Source: Scandinavium goeteborgense (GTDB lineage Bacteria; Pseudomonadota; Gammaproteobacteria; Enterobacterales; Enterobacteriaceae). Taken from it: a stretch of DNA of 64,000 nucleotides. The notes below the pieces were generated by a model. It was not told the origin of the DNA. It worked only from the letters and a program-made list of their open reading frames with translations, and ran no database searches. Within the stretch, counting starts at the first letter, position 1; each line of letters opens with the position of its first letter. The DNA is taken from contig NZ_CP054058.1 of the NCBI RefSeq assembly GCF_003935895.2, positions 1,984,001 through 2,048,000 of the forward strand, read 5' to 3'. This document shows, piece by piece, positions 11,720-21,058 of the stretch. Made by a program: the position numbers and the translations under genes.

Positions 11720-12724
11720 ATGAAACGCGCATCTCTCATCTCATTAATGCTCTTAGGTGCTCTCGGCGCGTCTCAGGCCGCCAGAGCGGTGGAATACACC
11801 TTACCGGCTAACGGTAGCCGCCTCGTTGGACAAAACCAGACCTACACGGTGCAGGAGGGCGACAATAGCCTGCAAACCATTGCCCGGCGCTTTGATACCG
11901 CCGCAATGATCATCCTTGAAGCGAATAACACTATTGCGCCGGTACCGAAACCGGGAACGCAGGTAGTCATTCCGCTTCAATTACTGCTGCCTGACGTCCC
12001 GCGAGAAGGGATCGTGGTCAATCTGGCGGAACTGCGACTCTATTATTTCCCACCGGGCAGCAATACGGTGCAGGTGTATCCGTTAGGCATCGGCCAGCTT
12101 GGGCTTGAAACGCCTGAAATGACCACCCGCGTCGGGCAGAAAATCCCGAATCCGACCTGGACGCCAACAGCGGGCATCCGCCAGCGCTCACTGGAGAAAG
12201 GCATCACGCTGCCGCCGGTGGTACCCGCAGGGCCTAATAACCCGCTGGGGCGCTTCGCATTGCGTCTGGCGTACGGTAACGGTGAGTATCTGATTCACGG
12301 CACCAATGCGCAGAGCAGCGTCGGGCTGCGTGTCAGCTCCGGCTGTATGCGGATGTTTACCGATGACATCAAAGCGCTGTTTGCGCAGGTTAGGGTCGGG
12401 ACGCCGGTGCAGGTGATTAACCAGCCGGTGAAATATTCGATTGAGCCGAACGGTACGCGCTATATGGAAGTACACCGTCCGCTGACCCAGGATGAAACCC
12501 AGAACCCGCAGACCATGACCTACGTGCTCCCGGCGGGCTATTCGCAGTTCGCCAGCGATAAAGGCACCGACAAGGTGATGGCGGATAAAGCGATGTATCG
12601 TCGGGCGGGTATTCCGGTGGTTGTGTCGTCAGGCGTAACGCCGGTGGCGACAGGGCAGAATCAGGTGCTTTCGGTTCAGAATGGATCGCCTGCAACGGCG
12701 AATGAAACGCGGGTAATGCAATAA
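11720..12724 (+). CDS. ldtE: L,D-transpeptidase LdtE (LysM-YkuD)
   Basis: 334 residues, the E. coli LdtE/YnhG length. Periplasmic enzyme that forms meso-DAP to meso-DAP (3-3) peptidoglycan cross-links. Signal peptide about 1-23 (ending QAARA), LysM domain about 41-85, YkuD catalytic domain about 96-230 with H193 and C209 (HGTN...SSGCMRM), then a C-terminal tail. It is convergent with lpp, whose product is attached to peptidoglycan by related LDTs. Confidence 0.95.
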   Translation: MKRASLISLMLLGALGASQAARAVEYTLPANGSRLVGQNQTYTVQEGDNSLQTIARRFDTAAMIILEANNTIAPVPKPGTQVVIPLQLLLPDVPREGIVVNLAELRLYYFPPGSNTVQVYPLGIGQLGLETPEMTTRVGQKIPNPTWTPTAGIRQRSLEKGITLPPVVPAGPNNPLGRFALRLAYGNGEYLIHGTNAQSSVGLRVSSGCMRMFTDDIKALFAQVRVGTPVQVINQPVKYSIEPNGTRYMEVHRPLTQDETQNPQTMTYVLPAGYSQFASDKGTDKVMADKAMYRRAGIPVVVSSGVTPVATGQNQVLSVQNGSPATANETRVMQ

Positions 12725-12746
12725 CGTGGAAAGGTGATTAACAGGC

Positions 12747-12780
12747 AAAAAAAAATGGCGCACAATGTGCGCCATTTTTA
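12747..12780. terminator. bidirectional terminator between ldtE and lpp
   Basis: Stem AAAAATGGCGCAC / GTGCGCCATTTTT with A- and T-runs on both sides, placed between the convergent stops of ldtE (12724) and lpp (12793). It can serve both strands. Confidence 0.92.
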
Positions 12781-12792
12781 TTACAGGTACTC

Positions 12793-13041
<249 letters not shown>

Positions 13042-13074
13042 CTAGATTGAGTTAATCTCCATGTAGCGTTACAA

Positions 13075-13103
13075 GTATTACACAAAGTTTTTTATGTTGA
13101 GAA
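13075..13103 (-). promoter_or_regulatory. lpp promoter
   Basis: On the reverse strand TTCTCA (13103-13098), 17 bp, then TAATAC (13080-13075), embedded in the AT-rich upstream tract typical of the E. coli lpp promoter (AACATAAAAAACTTTGTG). The leader ends with GAGGGTATTAATA before the ATG. Confidence 0.85.
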
Positions 13104-13283
13104 TATTTTTTTGATGGGAATACACTTATTTTTGATCGTTCGCTCAAAGAAGCATCGAACAGGTGTACAAAAAGCAAAAGCTGTGTGAAAACAGTACGAT
13201 TTCATTGGATTAATCTTAGATAATCTCAGTTTAAATAGTGAAATCCGATTTGCATTTTTATTAAATAAGTCTATCGAAGGAAT

Positions 13284-13309
13284 AAAAAAAGCGCCGCGAG
13301 GGCGCTTTT
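13284..13309 (-). terminator. pykF Rho-independent terminator
   Basis: On the reverse strand the stem AAAAGCGCC / GGCGCTTTT with loop CTCGC continues into a run of T, 27 bp after the pykF stop. Confidence 0.9.
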
Positions 13310-13336
13310 GTGCAAATTAAGTCGACTGAATCGAAA

Positions 13337-14749
13337 TTACAGTACGTGCACGGATGCAGTATTGGTGGTTCCGCTTGGTACCAGCGCACCAGAAACCATC
13401 ACCACAACGTCACCTTTCTGAGCCAGACCGCTCTGCAGTGCAACTTCTTTACCCAGACGGTAGAAATCATCAGTAGAAGAGATTTCTTTCACCAGCTGCG
13501 CGTTAACGCCTTTAGACAGCACCAGCTGACGTGCAGTCAGTTCGTTGGTGGTCAGCGCCAGGATGGTGGCATCCGGGAAGTATTTACGGATTGCACGAGC
13601 AGATTTACCGCCCTGGGTCGCAACAACAATCAGTGGCGCTTCCAGTTTCTCAGCAGTTTCTACCGCACCGCGGCAAACTGCTTCGGTGATGCGTAGCTTA
13701 CGGCTGTCGTTGTTGAAGTCCAGACGGCTGCTCATTACACGGTCAGTACGTTCGCAGATGGTCGCCATGATGGTCACAGCTTCCAGCGGGTATTTACCTT
13801 TCGCAGACTCACCGGACAGCATAACTGCATCGGTACCGTCGAGGATGGCGTTCGCAACGTCACCGGCTTCAGCGCGGGTTGGACGTGGGTTCTTGATCAT
13901 AGAATCCAGCATCTGGGTCGCGGTGATAACTACTTTACGTGCGCGCACGCATTTTTCGATGATCATCTTCTGCGCGAAGATAACTTCTTCAACCGGGATT
14001 TCAACGCCCATATCGCCACGAGCAACCATGATGCCGTCAGACGCTTCGAGGATTTCGTCGAAGTTGTTCAGGCCTTCCTGGTTTTCGATTTTGGAGATGA
14101 TCTGGATGTTTTCGCCGCCGTGGGCTTTCAGGTGCTCACGGATTTCCAGCACGTCAGAACGCTTACGGATAAAGGACGCTGCAACGAAGTCAACGCCCTG
14201 TTCGCAACCGAAGATCAAGTCCTGTTTGTCTTTCTCAGCCAGCGCTGGCAGAGCGATGGAAACGCCTGGCAGGTTAACGCCTTTGTTTTCGCCCAGGTCG
14301 CCGTTGTTCAGAACTTTACAAACAACCTTGTTGCCTTCGATAGCGGTCACTTCCATACCGATCAAACCGTCATCAACCAGAATGGTGTTGCCGACGCTCA
14401 GATCGCTGGTGAAACCTTCGTAGGTGACGGCCACAGTTTCGGTGTTACCGACAACGGTTTTGTCCGTGGTGAAGGTGAAGGTCTGGCCTGCTTTCAGAGC
14501 GACGTCGTTACCGCCTTCCAGTTTAATGGTACGGATTTCCGGGCCCTTGGTATCCAGCAGGATAGCCGCAGTCTTACCGGTTTTGCTCACCACGTTGCGC
14601 AGGTTCTTGATGCGCTGGCCGTGTTCAGCGTAGTCGCCGTGAGAGAAGTTCAGACGCATCACGTTCATGCCGGCGTCCAGCATTTTGGTCAGCATCTCTT
14701 CGGATTCGGTTTTTGGACCGATGGTGCAAACAATTTTGGTCTTTTTCAT
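13337..14749 (-). CDS. pykF: Pyruvate kinase I (fructose-1,6-bisphosphate activated)
   Basis: 470 residues from [15 protein letters not shown], the E. coli PykF length; an upstream in-frame ATG at 14815 adds an unrelated tail and is rejected. Cytosolic last step of glycolysis, PEP + ADP to pyruvate + ATP. Conserved [13 protein letters not shown], the KIENQEG active-site region and [12 protein letters not shown] are present. A Cra-like site lies just downstream of a TATAAT -10 in its leader. Confidence 0.98.
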   Translation of the reverse strand: MKKTKIVCTIGPKTESEEMLTKMLDAGMNVMRLNFSHGDYAEHGQRIKNLRNVVSKTGKTAAILLDTKGPEIRTIKLEGGNDVALKAGQTFTFTTDKTVVGNTETVAVTYEGFTSDLSVGNTILVDDGLIGMEVTAIEGNKVVCKVLNNGDLGENKGVNLPGVSIALPALAEKDKQDLIFGCEQGVDFVAASFIRKRSDVLEIREHLKAHGGENIQIISKIENQEGLNNFDEILEASDGIMVARGDMGVEIPVEEVIFAQKMIIEKCVRARKVVITATQMLDSMIKNPRPTRAEAGDVANAILDGTDAVMLSGESAKGKYPLEAVTIMATICERTDRVMSSRLDFNNDSRKLRITEAVCRGAVETAEKLEAPLIVVATQGGKSARAIRKYFPDATILALTTNELTARQLVLSKGVNAQLVKEISSTDDFYRLGKEVALQSGLAQKGDVVVMVSGALVPSGTTNTASVHVL

Positions 14750-14960
14750 GACAGTCTTAGTCTTTAAGTTGAGAGAGAAGGAATAGGAAAATTTGGATCG
14801 TGGGCGCACTGCCACGAAGGTAAACCTGTATTACGAAAGTCGCGATGCCACGAGATAAGGATAGGTGACATCAAAAAAGCGTGCAGAGGAAAGTGAGCCT
14901 GGTTTTCAGCTACGAAGGATGGATGAAGTTTTACGTTATTTTTTATGCAGTCCAATGCGC

Positions 14961-14972
14961 TGAAACCATTCA
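14961..14972. promoter_or_regulatory. Cra (FruR)-like operator of pykF
   Basis: On the reverse strand TGAATGGTTTCA, one base from the TGAATCGTTTCA type of Cra half-palindrome consensus. It lies about 11-22 bp downstream of the start point expected from the TATAAT at 14995-14990, fitting the known Cra repression of pykF by blocking the promoter. Confidence 0.65.
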
Positions 14973-14989
14973 AGAAACAATCGGTACGT

Positions 14990-15018
14990 ATTATACGAGG
15001 TTACGGATAAAAAGGAAA
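14990..15018 (-). promoter_or_regulatory. pykF promoter candidate
   Basis: Perfect -10 TATAAT on the reverse strand (14995-14990), with a weak -35 (TTTCCT, 15018-15013) at 17-bp spacing. The match to the E. coli arrangement is inferred. Confidence 0.6.
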
Positions 15019-15171
15019 ATGAAAACGCCGTTTCAGAACAAGACGATAGCGCTTAACAAAATCATTACGAGGCGATCTGTACTTTGTAACAGAATCTAAT
15101 GGCGAAAGTTGCCCAGAAAGACGCTATCATCAGTAATGAATTGAAAATTAATGAGTTAGCAGGAGCAACAG

Positions 15172-15384
15172 ATGGGCAATCAAGGTAAAGATGACGCGCT
15201 GTATCAGGAAATGTGCCGGGTGGTTGGCAAGGTCGTACTCGAGATGCGCGACCTGGGACAGGAGCCCAAACACATTGTCATTGCTGGCGTATTACGCACA
15301 TCGCTTGCTAACCAAAAGATTAAACGCAGTGACCAGACCCGCGAGGCGATGGAACGTGTCATCACTGCGCTGGCGGGTCAATAA
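15172..15384 (+). CDS. fumD: FumD, small fumarase-D family protein
   Basis: 70 residues. Nearly identical in its core to E. coli FumD/YdhZ (CRVVGKVVLEMRDLGQEPKHIVIAGVLRT), reported as a small fumarate hydratase induced anaerobically. Keeps its K-12 place next to pykF, although the following ydhYVWXUT genes are absent and replaced by accessory DNA. AGGAG precedes the ATG. Confidence 0.93.
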   Translation: MGNQGKDDALYQEMCRVVGKVVLEMRDLGQEPKHIVIAGVLRTSLANQKIKRSDQTREAMERVITALAGQ

Positions 15385-16023
15385 TCAGGCAATCACAAAG
15401 CGTAAAACCGCTTTCACGGCAATTTCTGAGTGATGCGCCACGAGTTCCGGGTCGTCAATTTCCGGCAACGGGCCTTCCAGATAAAGGCTATTAAAGGTGT
15501 AAAAGTTCGACACCTGGTAAAAACTGAAACTGCTGATCAACCGGTGCACGTCTCGGGCCTCAACGCCTTGCTGAAAAATGTCCTGTTGCTGACCGCGATC
15601 GAGAATATTTTCCAGAATCGACAGGGCGCTTTTGTTCAGCGGTTTCAGCAAACCTGACGCATTCAGCCACTTCCCGCGCTGCATGTTTTCCATGCATATG
15701 ACCCGCATATAATCCGCATGGCTCGCGTGGTACGCCACGCTCCATTTCACCAACTGCACCAGCGCTTCAACCGGCGGTAAATTTTCCAGCCCCAGCTGCT
15801 GTTCGTTTTCGCGAATGCGGGCGTAGACGTGTTCCAGCACCGCCTGATACAGCTGCTCTTTGGTTTTGAAGTAATAGACCACCATCCGTTTGGTAGTTTG
15901 CGCTTCTCCGGCTATCTGTTCCATTCTCGCCCCGGCCAGGCCGTGCTCGGCAAAAACCGCGATGGCAGCGGCAAAAATCTTCTCTTTCAGGCTCTGGGCT
16001 TCATCGTGAACAACAACAGACAT
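15385..16023 (-). CDS. TetR/AcrR-family regulator of the adjacent shikimate cassette
   Basis: 212 residues from the ATG at 16023 (MSVVVHDEAQSLKEKIF); upstream in-frame starts lie in the divergent promoter and are rejected. N-terminal TetR helix-turn-helix at about 15-58 (IFAAAIAVFAEHGLAGARMEQIAGEAQTTKRMVVYYFKTKEQLY), then an all-helical ligand domain. It is divergent from the dehydroshikimate dehydratase gene with a 125-bp shared gap that holds an inverted repeat (16095-16114), so it probably controls that operon in response to an aromatic or shikimate-pathway ligand. The effector is unknown. Its stop abuts the fumD stop. Confidence 0.88.
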   Translation of the reverse strand: MSVVVHDEAQSLKEKIFAAAIAVFAEHGLAGARMEQIAGEAQTTKRMVVYYFKTKEQLYQAVLEHVYARIRENEQQLGLENLPPVEALVQLVKWSVAYHASHADYMRVICMENMQRGKWLNASGLLKPLNKSALSILENILDRGQQQDIFQQGVEARDVHRLISSFSFYQVSNFYTFNSLYLEGPLPEIDDPELVAHHSEIAVKAVLRFVIA

Positions 16024-16094
16024 AGCGACTCCGGCTTCGGGTGAGAACAAAAAATACACACAATGATCACAAATTAGCAACGAATTATGGCGCG

Positions 16095-16114
16095 TATGAA
16101 CCAAATGATTCATA
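16095..16114. promoter_or_regulatory. candidate operator of the TetR regulator
   Basis: Inverted repeat TATGAA - 8 bp - TTCATA in the 125-bp gap between the divergent regulator and dehydratase genes. Placement fits an operator; the sequence itself is not a known motif. Confidence 0.4.
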
Positions 16115-16148
16115 TTCAACTTTCCCGAAGATCATGACAGGTGACACT

Positions 16149-18002
16149 ATGCTGCGCTCCATCGCAACCGTCTCGATATCAGGCACCTTACCGGAAAAAC
16201 TGAGCGCCATTGCCGATGCAGGCTATCAGGGCGTTGAAATTTTTGAAAATGATCTGCTCTATTATACCGGTTCGCCGGCGGATATCCGACAGATGGCCGC
16301 CGATCTCGGTTTGCAGATCACGCTTTTTCAGCCCTTTCGTGATTTCGAAGGCGCCAGCCGCCCGCAGTTTGCCGCCAATCTCGAACGCGCCAGACGCAAA
16401 TTTGACCTCATGCATCAGCTCGGCTGCGACACCTTGCTGTTGTGCAGCAGTGTAGCGCCAGACACCAGCCCGGATATCGACCTGCAAATCAGCGACCTAC
16501 GCGCGCTGGCAGAGCTGGCTGAACGTGAAAAAATCAACGTCGGTTATGAAGCCCTGGCCTGGGGCACGCAGGTGAACCGCTGGCATCAGGCGTGGCAGCG
16601 CGTAAAAGCGGTGGACAGCCCGGCGATGGGGATTGTGCTCGACAGTTTCCACGTGCTGGCGTTGGGCGACACGCTGGCGCGGCTGGATGAAGTGCCGGTC
16701 GATAAAATTACCTTCCTGCAACTGGCCGATGCGCCGGTGATGAAAATGGACGTGCTCGAATGGAGCCGCCATTTCCGCTGCTTCCCGGGTCAGGGCGAAC
16801 TGCCCGTCGTGGAATTTGCGACCGATTTAACCCGTCGCGGCTATCGCGGCCCGTGGTCGCTGGAAGTGTTCAACGATGGTTTCCGCGCCTCGCCAAACGG
16901 CGCAACCGCGAAGGACGGCTATCGTTCGCTGCTGTGGCTGGAAGAACAAACCCGTCAGCAACTACCCGAAATAGAGGCCGAACTCTGTTCGCTGCCCGCG
17001 CTGCCGGAATATCAGGGGCCTGAATTTATTGAATTTGCCGCCAGTCCTGCCGAAGCGAAAAAGCTCGGCATCAGCCTTAGCCAAATGGGCTTCCAGCCGC
17101 AGGGAATGCATCGCAGCAAAAAAGTGAGTCTGTGGCAAAACGGCGGTGCGCGGGTGATTGTCAATCATCAGCCGCACAGCTGGGCCGATCATTTCTGGCA
17201 GCGCCACGGCGTTTCTCTGTGTGCCATGGCGCTACGCGTCAGCCGCAGTGAGCCGATTATCGCCCGGGCAAAAGCCTACGGATACGCCACCTGGCAAGGC
17301 GAGGTCGGGCCAAATGAAAGCCCGATTCCGGCAGTATGCGCTCCGGACGGCAGCCTGATTTACCTGGTAGAAGAGGGCGATGATATCTACGCCCGCGACT
17401 TTGAACTCAACGCGCCGGTCTCGACTTCCGGCCTGCTCGGCATCGATCATCTGGCGTTAGGCATGGAGGCCGACAGCCGTGATAACTGGGTCATGTTCTT
17501 CCGCACCGTGTTTGGCTTCACGCTCGAACATGAGCAGACGATGCCCGATCCTTACGGGCTGGTGCGCAGCCTGGCAGTACACAGCCCGCAGGGCAATATT
17601 CGCCTGGCGCTGAATATATCCCAAAGCCGCGCCACACAGATTGCGCGCTCGGTGGCCTGCTATCAGGGCGCGGGTTTACAACATGCGGCGTTTGCCTGTG
17701 CGGATTTACCCGCGGTGCTTGAAACGCTACCCGGCGGGCTGCCGTCTGCGCTGCCTATTCCGGCCAACTATTATGAGGATCTACGGGCGCGGTTCGGCGA
17801 CAGCGAGCAGGCCGACGTTCTGCAACAGCAGCAGATCCTGTACGATCGCGACGGAAGCGGCGGTGAGTTTTTACATCTGTATACTCGCCCATTCAGCACC
17901 GGACGTTTTTTCTTTGAGTTAACCGAACGACGTAACGGCTATGCGCAATATGGCGCGGTCAATGCGGCGGTCCGTCTTTCGGCCATGCAGTACAGTGAGT
18001 AA
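16149..18002 (+). CDS. 3-dehydroshikimate dehydratase fused to an HPPD-like dioxygenase domain
   Basis: 617 residues from the ATG at 16149, which has AGGTGA just upstream. Residues 1-280 form an AP-endonuclease-2/xylose-isomerase-like TIM barrel. Its metal ligands E134, D165, Q191 and E239 fall at the numbering known for the QuiC1/QsuB class, which convert 3-dehydroshikimate to protocatechuate. Residues about 290-617 are a two-module VOC domain like 4-hydroxyphenylpyruvate dioxygenase. They keep an apparent Fe(II) triad H434 (GIDHLAL), H512 (LQHAAFA) and E590 (RFFFELTERR). Followed by an MFS transporter and a shikimate dehydrogenase, so the cassette should take up shikimate or quinate and feed protocatechuate. 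No ring-cleavage genes lie in the window. Confidence 0.92.
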   Translation: MLRSIATVSISGTLPEKLSAIADAGYQGVEIFENDLLYYTGSPADIRQMAADLGLQITLFQPFRDFEGASRPQFAANLERARRKFDLMHQLGCDTLLLCSSVAPDTSPDIDLQISDLRALAELAEREKINVGYEALAWGTQVNRWHQAWQRVKAVDSPAMGIVLDSFHVLALGDTLARLDEVPVDKITFLQLADAPVMKMDVLEWSRHFRCFPGQGELPVVEFATDLTRRGYRGPWSLEVFNDGFRASPNGATAKDGYRSLLWLEEQTRQQLPEIEAELCSLPALPEYQGPEFIEFAASPAEAKKLGISLSQMGFQPQGMHRSKKVSLWQNGGARVIVNHQPHSWADHFWQRHGVSLCAMALRVSRSEPIIARAKAYGYATWQGEVGPNESPIPAVCAPDGSLIYLVEEGDDIYARDFELNAPVSTSGLLGIDHLALGMEADSRDNWVMFFRTVFGFTLEHEQTMPDPYGLVRSLAVHSPQGNIRLALNISQSRATQIARSVACYQGAGLQHAAFACADLPAVLETLPGGLPSALPIPANYYEDLRARFGDSEQADVLQQQQILYDRDGSGGEFLHLYTRPFSTGRFFFELTERRNGYAQYGAVNAAVRLSAMQYSE

Positions 18003-18081
18003 ACCAGACTGAACCAGAAGGTTCGGCTGGCGGAGTGAAAATAACAACATTCATCTGCACCCTACAAAGACAGGAAACTCT

Positions 18082-19413
18082 ATGAGCACTTACAGCCATG
18101 ACCACGCTGTGGCCGCGGAGGCGGTCACCGCTGTGCGCCGCACCCGGCGTCGGATCGGTATTCTGGCCCTGCTGGCAGTGGGCACTATGATCAACTATCT
18201 CGACCGCACGGTGCTGGGCATCGCTGCCCCGGCGCTCACGCAGGAGCTGGGCATCAACGCGGCGATAATGGGCCTGGTGTTCTCGGCGTTTGCCTGGACC
18301 TACGCGCTGGCGCAGATTCCCGGCGGCCTGTTCCTCGACCGTTTCGGCAACAAAATTACCTATTTCCTCTCCCTCACGCTGTGGTCGCTGTTTACGCTGT
18401 TTCACGGCATGGCGGTGGGCATCAAATCCTTATTACTGTGCCGATTTGGGCTGGGGATCAGCGAAGCACCGTGCTTCCCGGTCAATAGCCGGGTGGTCAG
18501 CGCCTGGTTTCCGCAGCAGGAGAGGGCAAAAGCCACGGCGGTATACACCGTCGGCGAATATCTTGGCCTCGCCTGCTTCTCGCCGCTGTTGTTCTGGATA
18601 ATGGGCAGCTTTGGCTGGCGCGCACTGTTTATCAGCGTCGGCGTGGTCGGCATATTATTCGCGATTGCCTGGTGGCGTCTGTACCGCGAACCGCACGAAG
18701 ACAGCCGTTTGAGCCAGCAGGAACGTGAATACATCGAAGCGGGCGGCGGCATCCAATCCGCTGTGGTGCAAAAAACTCAGTTCAGCTGGCCGCTGGTGCG
18801 CCAGTTGCTGAGCAAACGTCAGATTGTCGGGGCGAGTATCGGCCAGTTTGCCGGTAACACGGTGCTGGTGTTCTTCCTGACCTGGTTCCCGACATGGCTC
18901 GCCACCGAGCGTCACATGCCGTGGCTGAAAGTGGGCTTCTTCGCCATTCTGCCGTTCCTCGCGGCGGCGGGCGGGGTGATGTTCGGCGGTTGGGTATCGG
19001 ACAAACTGCTGAAAGCCACGGGCTCTGCCAATCTCGGACGCAAGCTGCCGATTATCGTCGGCCTGCTGATGGCGAGCTGTATTATCACCGCCAACTGGCT
19101 GCACAGCGACACCGCGGTGATCCTGGTGATGTCGTTCGCCTTCTTTGGTCAGGGAATGGTCGGCCTCGGCTGGACGCTGATTTCCGACATGGCACCCAAC
19201 GGGCTTGGGGGCCTCACCGCCGGACTGTTCAACTTCTGCGCCAACCTGGCGGGGATCCTCACGCCGCTGGTGATTGGCTTTATCGTCGCCGTCTCCGGCA
19301 GTTTCTTCTACGCGCTCATTTACATCGGTGGCGCAGCGCTGCTCGGTGTGGTGGCGTACGTCTTTATTCTCGGCGATGTCAAACGCATCGAACTCACGGA
19401 ACTGCAGGATTAG
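18082..19413 (+). CDS. MFS transporter, probable shikimate/quinate/dehydroshikimate uptake
   Basis: 443 residues with about 12 membrane segments and an MFS signature after TM2 (GGLFLDRFGNK). It resembles the anion:cation symporter (ACS) group: YLDRTVLGIAAPAL at TM1 and ISEAPCFPVNSRVVSAWFPQQERAKA in TM4-loop. The substrate is inferred from its place between dehydroshikimate dehydratase and shikimate dehydrogenase genes, 79 and 9 bp away. The inner membrane is its location. Confidence 0.87.
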   Translation: MSTYSHDHAVAAEAVTAVRRTRRRIGILALLAVGTMINYLDRTVLGIAAPALTQELGINAAIMGLVFSAFAWTYALAQIPGGLFLDRFGNKITYFLSLTLWSLFTLFHGMAVGIKSLLLCRFGLGISEAPCFPVNSRVVSAWFPQQERAKATAVYTVGEYLGLACFSPLLFWIMGSFGWRALFISVGVVGILFAIAWWRLYREPHEDSRLSQQEREYIEAGGGIQSAVVQKTQFSWPLVRQLLSKRQIVGASIGQFAGNTVLVFFLTWFPTWLATERHMPWLKVGFFAILPFLAAAGGVMFGGWVSDKLLKATGSANLGRKLPIIVGLLMASCIITANWLHSDTAVILVMSFAFFGQGMVGLGWTLISDMAPNGLGGLTAGLFNFCANLAGILTPLVIGFIVAVSGSFFYALIYIGGAALLGVVAYVFILGDVKRIELTELQD

Positions 19414-19422
19414 GGAGCACGC

Positions 19423-20259
19423 ATGATCATTACCGGAAACACCAGACTGATTGCGCATCTGGGCTGGCCCACGGAAAGTTTCAAAGCGCCGATGATTTAC
19501 AACCCGTGGTTTGCGGCGCAAAACGTGGATGTCAAAGTGGTGCCGATGGGTGTGCGCCCGGAGGCTTTTGCCGCGTTCGTGCCTGCGCTGTTTGAGATGA
19601 CTAATCTGGTGGGGGCGCTGGTGACGATGCCGCATAAGGTCGTCACCGCCGGGCTGGTGCAACACCTCAGCCCGACGGCGGCGATTGCCGGAGCCTGCAA
19701 TGCCATTCGGCGTGAAGAGGACGGCTCGCTCACCGGGGATATGTTTGACGGTGATGGGTTCGTGCAGGGCATTCAGCGTAAAGGGTTTTGTGCGGAGAAT
19801 GCCCGGGCGTTAGTGGTGGGCTGTGGTGGCGTGGGGTCGGCGATTGCCGCTTCACTGGCGGCGGCGGGCGTATCCGCGCTCACGCTGTTTGATACGCGTG
19901 AGCAAACCGCTCAGGCGCTGGCCATGCGGCTGCGGCGTCATTATCCGACGCTGGAAATCAGCCTAATGCAAAAGGACCCGCAGGGTCATTCGCTGGTGGT
20001 CAACGCTACGCCGATGGGCATGAAACCGGGCGATCCGCTGCCGCTGGATGTTGACCGCCTGATGCCCGGCGCGTACGTCGGTGAAGTGGTCATGAGCCAG
20101 ACCTGGACACCGTTTTTGCAGGCCGCGATGGAGCGCGATTGTCAGGTACAGCGCGGCACTGACATGCTGTTTGAAATGATCCCCGCCTATCTGAAGTTCT
20201 TTGGCCTGCCGGTCGCCACCCCGGAACAGCTGCGCGAACGGGCTGAGATCAGGGAATAA
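19423..20259 (+). CDS. Shikimate/quinate dehydrogenase-like protein (catabolic AroE family)
   Basis: 278 residues. AroE fold: N-terminal substrate domain with catalytic K72 (TMPHK) and D109 (GDMFDGDGF), then a Rossmann domain with VVGCGGVGSA (about 130-139) and ATPMGM. An aspartate (D156, TLFDTREQ) ends the second Rossmann strand, where biosynthetic AroE has the NRT motif for NADP, so NAD use is likely. The usual NTD around the catalytic aspartate reads MFD here. With the neighbouring dehydratase it would oxidise shikimate to 3-dehydroshikimate. Start ATG at 19423 follows AGGGAG. Confidence 0.88.
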   Translation: MIITGNTRLIAHLGWPTESFKAPMIYNPWFAAQNVDVKVVPMGVRPEAFAAFVPALFEMTNLVGALVTMPHKVVTAGLVQHLSPTAAIAGACNAIRREEDGSLTGDMFDGDGFVQGIQRKGFCAENARALVVGCGGVGSAIAASLAAAGVSALTLFDTREQTAQALAMRLRRHYPTLEISLMQKDPQGHSLVVNATPMGMKPGDPLPLDVDRLMPGAYVGEVVMSQTWTPFLQAAMERDCQVQRGTDMLFEMIPAYLKFFGLPVATPEQLRERAEIRE

Positions 20260-20332
20260 GCGGATTCGACTGGCGTTCCCTGTTTGCCCGGCTAAGATAA
20301 TCGCTTTCGAACCGGGCAAAGATTTCACACTG

Positions 20333-21058
20333 ATGACCACAACCCTTCACGTACTCGCCGCGGGCAGCCTCAAACGGGCATTTATTCCGCTGTGTCAGCA
20401 TTTCAGCCACCAAACCGGTATTCCTGTATCCGTGGATTTTGGCCCCGCGGGCCTGCTGCGCGAGCGCATTGAAGCCGGTGAACCCTGCGATCTGTTTGCA
20501 TCCGCCAACACGCAGCACCCTCAAGCGCTGCTGGCGAGCGGACGCGCTCAGGCGGCGGCGACCTTTGCGTTTAATCGTCTGAACCTCACGGCACGGAAAA
20601 CCGCGCTAACGGAAAACGCCGACTGGCTCAGCCTGTTGGCGAATCCGGCGCTGCGGCTCGGCACCTCGACGCCCGGCTGTGACCCGTCTGGCGATTACAC
20701 TTTCGAGCTGTTAGCCAGAATCGAGGCGGACTTTCCGGATGTGGTGTTAGCCGCGCGGGCACACAGGCTGGTGGGCGGCAGAACGTCGTTAACCGTTCCG
20801 GAAGGGGAAATTGCCAGCGGGTGGTTAATTCGCCAGGATTTGACCGACGTGTTTATCGGTTATGCGCACTACGCGCAGGCGCTGGGAGATAGCGACGACT
20901 TACGCATTCTGGCGTTGCCGGAGGCGTATCAGACGCGCTGTGAATATCAGCTGGCGCGGCTCAGTGACGCCGCGCGCCCGATGGAACAATTTATTGTGGC
21001 GCCAGAAGGCCAGGCATTTTTACGTCAGGCCGGTTTTTTAACGCTCGATGGAAAATAA
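20333..21058 (+). CDS. ModA-like substrate-binding protein without signal peptide
   Basis: 241 residues starting MTTTLHVLAAGSLKRAF. The opening beta strand and the pattern DFGPAGLLRERIEAGEPCDLFASAN match periplasmic molybdate-binding (ModA/PBP type II) proteins. Unlike those it starts directly at the mature domain with no export signal; the in-frame upstream sequence also lacks one. Its 3' end overlaps by 21 bp, tail to tail, a FecBCD-type ABC operon whose promoter has a ModE-like box. It could be a cytosolic oxyanion binder or sensor. That role is inference; export by an unseen route is possible. Confidence 0.75.
   Translation: MTTTLHVLAAGSLKRAFIPLCQHFSHQTGIPVSVDFGPAGLLRERIEAGEPCDLFASANTQHPQALLASGRAQAAATFAFNRLNLTARKTALTENADWLSLLANPALRLGTSTPGCDPSGDYTFELLARIEADFPDVVLAARAHRLVGGRTSLTVPEGEIASGWLIRQDLTDVFIGYAHYAQALGDSDDLRILALPEAYQTRCEYQLARLSDAARPMEQFIVAPEGQAFLRQAGFLTLDGK

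Larger units (their letters stand above)
14750..15171. promoter_or_regulatory. pykF-fumD divergent intergenic region
   Basis: 422 bp between two divergent genes. For pykF there is a long leader, a Cra-like site (14961-14972) and a perfect reverse-strand TATAAT at 14990-14995. For fumD, AGGAG lies 8 bp before its ATG (15161-15165 region). No extra gene is supported here. Confidence 0.65.

Noticed and set aside
18655..19665. 336-residue reverse frame across the MFS transporter gene
   Set aside because: Histidine- and arginine-rich composition typical of an antisense shadow of a membrane-protein gene.
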